Part shown: positions 6,660-8,716 of the stretch, one piece after another
Layout of the letters: each line of letters begins with the position of its first letter
Numbering within the stretch: position 1 is the stretch's first letter
Origin: an uncultured Coriobacteriaceae bacterium
Lineage (GTDB): Bacteria > Actinomycetota > Coriobacteriia > Coriobacteriales > Atopobiaceae
Length of the DNA: 8,716 nucleotides
Direction of reading: 5' to 3'
Assembly: GCA_900551595.1 (NCBI GenBank)
Contig: URWR01000059.1
Span: 1-8,716, forward strand
The notes under the pieces: generated by a model
What the model was told of the DNA's origin: nothing
The model's input: only the letters and a program-made list of their open reading frames with translations
The model's database searches: none
Translations under genes and position numbers: made by a program

Positions 6660-6665
6660 CTCGTT

Positions 6666-6884
6666 TTAGCGAATAACCTCGCAATCGGGTTCGATTTCAG
6701 AGGCGAGCTTTATAACACGCTCAAGCACCTCATCAAAGCGATCATCGGCAGCGGAAAGCGTGAGCTTTTGTGTGAGGAAGTTGACAGAAACAGAATCTAC
6801 GCCATCCAGTTTTGCGAGTGCATCTTGGAGTTTATTGGCGCAGTTGGCGCAGTCGATCTCGTCGAGTTTGAATGACTTGCGCAT
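6666..6884 (-). CDS. Free-standing HMA-domain metal-binding protein
   Basis: This encodes 72 residues. ATG at 6882-6884 follows AAGGGA six bases upstream; a longer in-frame start at 6932 would overlap the arsR stop and lacks a site. The product is a single ferredoxin-like heavy-metal-associated domain. It has DCANC at residues 11-15 (ligands Cys12 and Cys15), the GVDSVSVNFLTQKLTL strand-turn region (28-43), and a final beta strand with an extra Cys68. The Asp before the first Cys (DCxxC) is typical of Zn/Cd rather than copper HMA domains. It probably carries metal to, or regulates, the ATPase encoded next, standing in for the missing N-terminal domain. It lies 40 bases after arsR, in one operon. 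A small GGCTT/AAGCC hairpin (6911-6923) lies just beyond the arsR stop. Confidence 0.88.
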   Translation of the reverse strand: MRKSFKLDEIDCANCANKLQDALAKLDGVDSVSVNFLTQKLTLSAADDRFDEVLERVIKLASEIEPDCEVIR

Positions 6885-6924
6885 GTTGAGTCCCTTCTCG
6901 AGTAATCCGAGGCTTCTTAAGCCG

Positions 6925-7287
6925 CTATTCACAAATATGGTTCAAGCCCTGGTTGAGCATGGTATAGACGTGATCGTCGGCAAGTGAGTACACAATATTT
7001 CTGCCATCTCGTGTGAAGCGAACGAGATGTGCCTGTTTGAGGGTACGGAGTTGATGGGAGACGGCACTTTGGGTGTTGCCGGTTTTCTCAGCAATATCGG
7101 CAACGCAAAGTTCATTTCCCATGAGAGCAAAGAGAATCTTGATGCGCGTGGTATCTGAGAAGACCTTAAAAAGATCGGCAAGATCGTAGAGCAGCTCTTC
7201 ATCGGGCATATCCATCGACTGGGCGTCCGGATTGAGAGGAAGAGACATAGCGGCAGCTGTTTGCTCAGTGTCTGATTGTGAGTTCAT
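6925..7287 (-). CDS. ArsR/SmtB-family zinc-responsive repressor
   Basis: This encodes 120 residues; ATG 7287 follows AAGGAGA (7296-7302) at eight bases. The winged-helix domain includes LADLFKVFSDTTRIKILFAL (36-55), the ELCVADIA motif (59-66) and the recognition helix region NTQSAVSHQLRTLK (71-84), with the wing around FTRDGRNIVYSL (91-102). The C-terminal helix carries Asp104, His106, His117 and Glu120. These are the alpha-5 zinc ligands of Synechococcus SmtB, at the same numbers; Cys61 also matches. The N-terminal cysteines of the CadC-type alpha-3N site are absent, so Zn or Co rather than Cd/Pb sensing is expected, though Cd may still act. Family members repress in apo form and release DNA on binding metal. 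Two matching palindromes (7308-7331, 6602-6627) are its likely sites. Confidence 0.94.
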   Translation of the reverse strand: MNSQSDTEQTAAAMSLPLNPDAQSMDMPDEELLYDLADLFKVFSDTTRIKILFALMGNELCVADIAEKTGNTQSAVSHQLRTLKQAHLVRFTRDGRNIVYSLADDHVYTMLNQGLNHICE

Positions 7288-7307
7288 AAGTAAAATCTCC
7301 TTTCAGA

Positions 7308-7331
7308 ACATATGAACAATCATTCATATGT
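7308..7331 (-). promoter_or_regulatory. SmtB-type operator of the arsR-hma operon
   Basis: ACATATGAA (7308-7316) and TTCATATGT (7323-7331) are perfect 9-base arms around CAATCA. The core TGAACA..CATTCA resembles the known SmtB/ZiaR operator TGAACA..TATTCA. It lies between the promoter -10 and the arsR ribosome site, covering roughly +7 to +30 of the transcript, so bound repressor would block initial elongation. Confidence 0.8.
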
Positions 7332-7344
7332 CTGCTTACTTCTG

Positions 7345-7372
7345 ATTATATGAACGACTGAACAGATGTCAA
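7345..7372 (-). promoter_or_regulatory. Consensus sigma-70 promoter of arsR-hma
   Basis: On the minus strand there is TTGACA (7367-7372), a 16-base spacer and TATAAT (7345-7350): both hexamers are perfect. Transcription would start near 7338. On the plus strand the spacer holds two TGAAC motifs (7351-7355 and 7359-7363), the first within ATATGAACG, nearly an operator half-site. This suggests an additional weak repressor contact over the promoter. Confidence 0.88.
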
Positions 7373-7603
7373 GGATATCTGGGTGAAAGAACTCTGCGTT
7401 TACGTCAGCGGATATATTGAATAATTCAACCTATAAGAGCCAATAAAATACATTTCCAATGGATATTTTTGAGTCGCTTCGCAGATAAATAAAAAACGAT
7501 TTGCATGAGGAATATTTCGGAAAAGAACGCCTCTACAGAGCTTCTAAATTCGCCGTTCTCATGACTGAGAAAAGCCGCTGTAACGAGGGCTTTATTCAAC
7601 TGA
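7373..7603. other. AT-rich intergenic stretch between divergent arsR and marR units
   Basis: No well-supported gene lies here. Visible structure includes a perfect 13-base palindrome TTGAAT-A-ATTCAA (7417-7429), a hairpin TTCTCA/TGAGAA (7556-7571, four-base loop), and directly after it AAAGCC/GGCTTT (7571-7593, 11-base loop). The last has TTTTCTC after its stem on the minus strand and TTTATT on the plus strand, so it could act as a weak terminator in either direction. A doubtful short reading frame begins at 7501 and is listed separately. Base composition is clearly more AT-rich than in the flanking genes. Confidence 0.4.
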
Positions 7604-7617
7604 TTGATAGAAAATAA
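7501..7617 (+). pseudogene. Doubtful 38-residue reading frame, possible gene remnant
   Basis: From a TTG at 7501 the frame runs 38 codons to TAA at 7615-7617. The composition is protein-like (EEYFGKERLYRASKF early on, FIQLIDRK at the end) with charged and aromatic residues spaced as in helices. There is no ribosome site and the DNA also forms two hairpins, so it is more likely a decayed fragment or chance. The amphipathic pattern faintly recalls short C-terminal SHOCT-like domains, but I would not assign it. Confidence 0.15.
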
Positions 7618-7629
7618 GTTATTGCATTA

Positions 7630-7673
7630 TGTCCGAACTCGTCGTAATCTCTCGTTAGGTACGAACTCGGACA
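7630..7673 (+). promoter_or_regulatory. Nested inverted and direct repeats in the marR leader, candidate operator
   Basis: TGTCCGA (7630-7636) is inverted at TCGGACA (7667-7673). Inside, TCGTA (7642-7646) is inverted at TACGA (7660-7664), and CGAACTCG is repeated directly (7634-7641, 7662-7669). The array ends six bases before the marR ribosome site GGAGGG (7679-7684). It is well placed for autoregulation by the MarR protein or for a leader RNA fold. A weak TTGATA (7604-7609) may be the -35, but no good -10 was found. Confidence 0.45.
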
Positions 7674-7687
7674 ATATCGGAGGGTGC

Positions 7688-8281
7688 ATGTCGTACGAAG
7701 CATTGCCAGACGGGCGATCTGGTATTGCTGCTGCGCGGCACGATGCTGGCTGGGTGGCAAGTTCGCTCGAATGGGATCGATTAGATAAAGCGATGGATAA
7801 GCTCTATCACGAGGTGGCCCGTGGGTGCGGCATTTCAGATAGAGCCTACTGGATCTTATCGGCAATTGAAGAATCGGGGGGAACAGCCCCTCTGCAGGAG
7901 CTCTATACCCGATGGTCATATGCACGTCAGACGGTAAGTTCTTCGGTGAGCTCTTTGGTGGATCGCGGGTTAGTGGAACTTTCCTATGTTGAGGGAAGTC
8001 GAAAACGCAAGGTTGCTTCACTCACACCGGCGGGGCGAGCGTTTTCTGAGCGACATATTGTTCCCGCTATGCAGGCAGAGGAGCGGGCGTTTCAGACGCT
8101 CTCTCCTCAAGAACAAGACGAGCTCCTTCGCCTGCTGCACCGCTATTCCGATGCAATCCGTGTTGAGCTGGGCTGCTTTACCGATGCGCACGACGACGAA
8201 AATGCCGAGGAAGAGTGCGTCGAAGACGATGAACTTACGTTGGACAATTCCCACGATGTTACTAAGGAAGGAGGGTGCTGA
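7688..8281 (+). CDS. MarR-family winged-helix transcriptional regulator
   Basis: This encodes 197 residues. ATG 7688 follows GGAGGG (7679-7684), a close but strong site; the in-frame TTG at 7604 has none and would translate the repeat-rich leader. The MarR core spans residues about 30-160: a dimer helix (LDKAMDKLYHEVA, 32-44), the recognition helix region YARQTVSSSVSSLVDRGLVE (78-97), the wing VEGSRKRKVASLTPAGR (101-117) and C-terminal dimer helices. An acidic tail (about 166-187, rich in Asp/Glu) is unusual in length. Such regulators typically repress an adjacent efflux or transport operon and respond to small ligands. Its stop overlaps the next start (TGATG, 8279-8283), so it is probably co-translated with the ABC exporter and regulates it. 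The ligand is unknown. Confidence 0.92.
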   Translation: MSYEALPDGRSGIAAARHDAGWVASSLEWDRLDKAMDKLYHEVARGCGISDRAYWILSAIEESGGTAPLQELYTRWSYARQTVSSSVSSLVDRGLVELSYVEGSRKRKVASLTPAGRAFSERHIVPAMQAEERAFQTLSPQEQDELLRLLHRYSDAIRVELGCFTDAHDDENAEEECVEDDELTLDNSHDVTKEGGC

Positions 8282-8716
8282 TGCAGGATCAGCAAGCCGA
8301 AAAGATACGTTCAAATGAAGCATCTCTTGCATCTAACCAGAAGCGCAGAAGGAAGAAGCGTGACTATAGCCGTCGCAGTGCCTTAAAAGTCTTAGTTGGC
8401 TTTTTGGGTAATCATAAGAAACTTGCACTTGCCACACTTGTTGCGGTGATATGTGATATGACAGGCATGCTGCTGGTTCCTACTGAGCTTTCTGCTCTTA
8501 TCAATACTGCGGTAAATGCGAGCCATCTGTCAGATCTGCTGCCAAATGCCGCTGGCATGCTTGGAGCCTCCATCCTTGGCAGTGGTGGCGCGGTTATCAG
8601 CACCTACCTTGCAACGCGTCTTGCCGCAAATGTGGCGTTTGATATTCGTACTTCAGTTTATGAGGCGTCACTTGATTTTTCGGGATCCGATTTTGAGCGC
8701 TTTGGCACCGGCTCCC
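8281..8716 (+). CDS. ABC exporter, N-terminal part of the transmembrane domain (runs off the window)
   Basis: ATG 8281 overlaps the marR stop and is preceded by AAGGAGGG (8268-8275) at five bases; the frame stays open to the last base, giving 145 visible residues. A polar, very basic N-terminal extension (residues 1-33, including KRRRKKR at 21-27) precedes the first membrane helix (about 47-66). A second helix lies near 91-113. The following stretch, ATRLAANVAFDIRTSVYEAS (111-130) and then FSGSDFERFGTGS, matches the first intracellular loop of type-IV ABC exporters (...R...l..lR...y...l..s...f..f.tGs). The nucleotide-binding domain is expected beyond the window. MarR-linked exporters often come as two adjacent half-transporter genes, so a second may follow. 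Substrates in this class include drugs, peptides and lipids; none can be chosen here. Confidence 0.9.
   Translation, partial: MQDQQAEKIRSNEASLASNQKRRRKKRDYSRRSALKVLVGFLGNHKKLALATLVAVICDMTGMLLVPTELSALINTAVNASHLSDLLPNAAGMLGASILGSGGAVISTYLATRLAANVAFDIRTSVYEASLDFSGSDFERFGTGS

Noticed and set aside
6586..6684. 33-codon N-terminal extension of the ATPase
   Set aside because: It would translate through the hma terminator and the second operator, while ATG 6585 has a proper GGAG site.

Overview
The window looks like the chromosome of a mid-GC bacterium, most likely an actinobacterium of the Coriobacteriia (Atopobium/Olsenella/Collinsella-like). This rests on gene families and base composition near half GC by eye, not on any search, so treat it as a moderate-confidence guess. 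Genes are closely packed, with strong AAGGAGG-type ribosome sites and TAATG/TGATG start-stop overlaps. No insertion sequence, integrase, phage gene or CRISPR array was seen.

Layout. (1) 1-115: the 5' two-thirds of a tRNA-Glu(UUC) gene on the minus strand, with its own promoter. (2) 163-2210, minus: two overlapping, paralogous genes for soluble TPR-like helical-repeat proteins of unknown function. (3) 2211-2486: a divergent intergenic region with two strong palindromes. (4) 2487-3791, plus: a membrane-anchored SPFH/band-7 protein, then a small ribbon-helix-helix (Arc-like) protein; a strong hairpin lies between them. (5) 3838-4482, minus: a DedA-family membrane protein whose terminator lies inside the 3' end of the converging ribbon-helix-helix gene. 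(6) 4598-7372, minus: a zinc/cadmium resistance unit made of an ArsR/SmtB sensor, a free-standing HMA metallochaperone-like protein and a P1B-2 ATPase without an N-terminal HMA domain. (7) 7373-7687: an AT-rich stretch with hairpins and a repeat-rich leader. (8) 7688-8716, plus: a MarR-family regulator overlapping an ABC exporter gene that runs off the window.

How the genes work together. The metal unit is the best understood part. The sensor has every ligand of the SmtB alpha-5 zinc site at the same residue numbers as SmtB. A consensus sigma-70 promoter followed by an SmtB-like palindrome drives arsR-hma. A GC-rich terminator follows hma, and then a second 12-2-12 palindrome of the same type stands directly before the ATPase gene. 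The ATPase therefore appears to have its own metal-responsive control as well as any read-through. The split HMA domain and the two-operator layout are the most informative observations. The paralogous TPR pair opposite the SPFH/ribbon-helix-helix pair is the least characterised part. The MarR/ABC pair looks like a self-regulated exporter operon.
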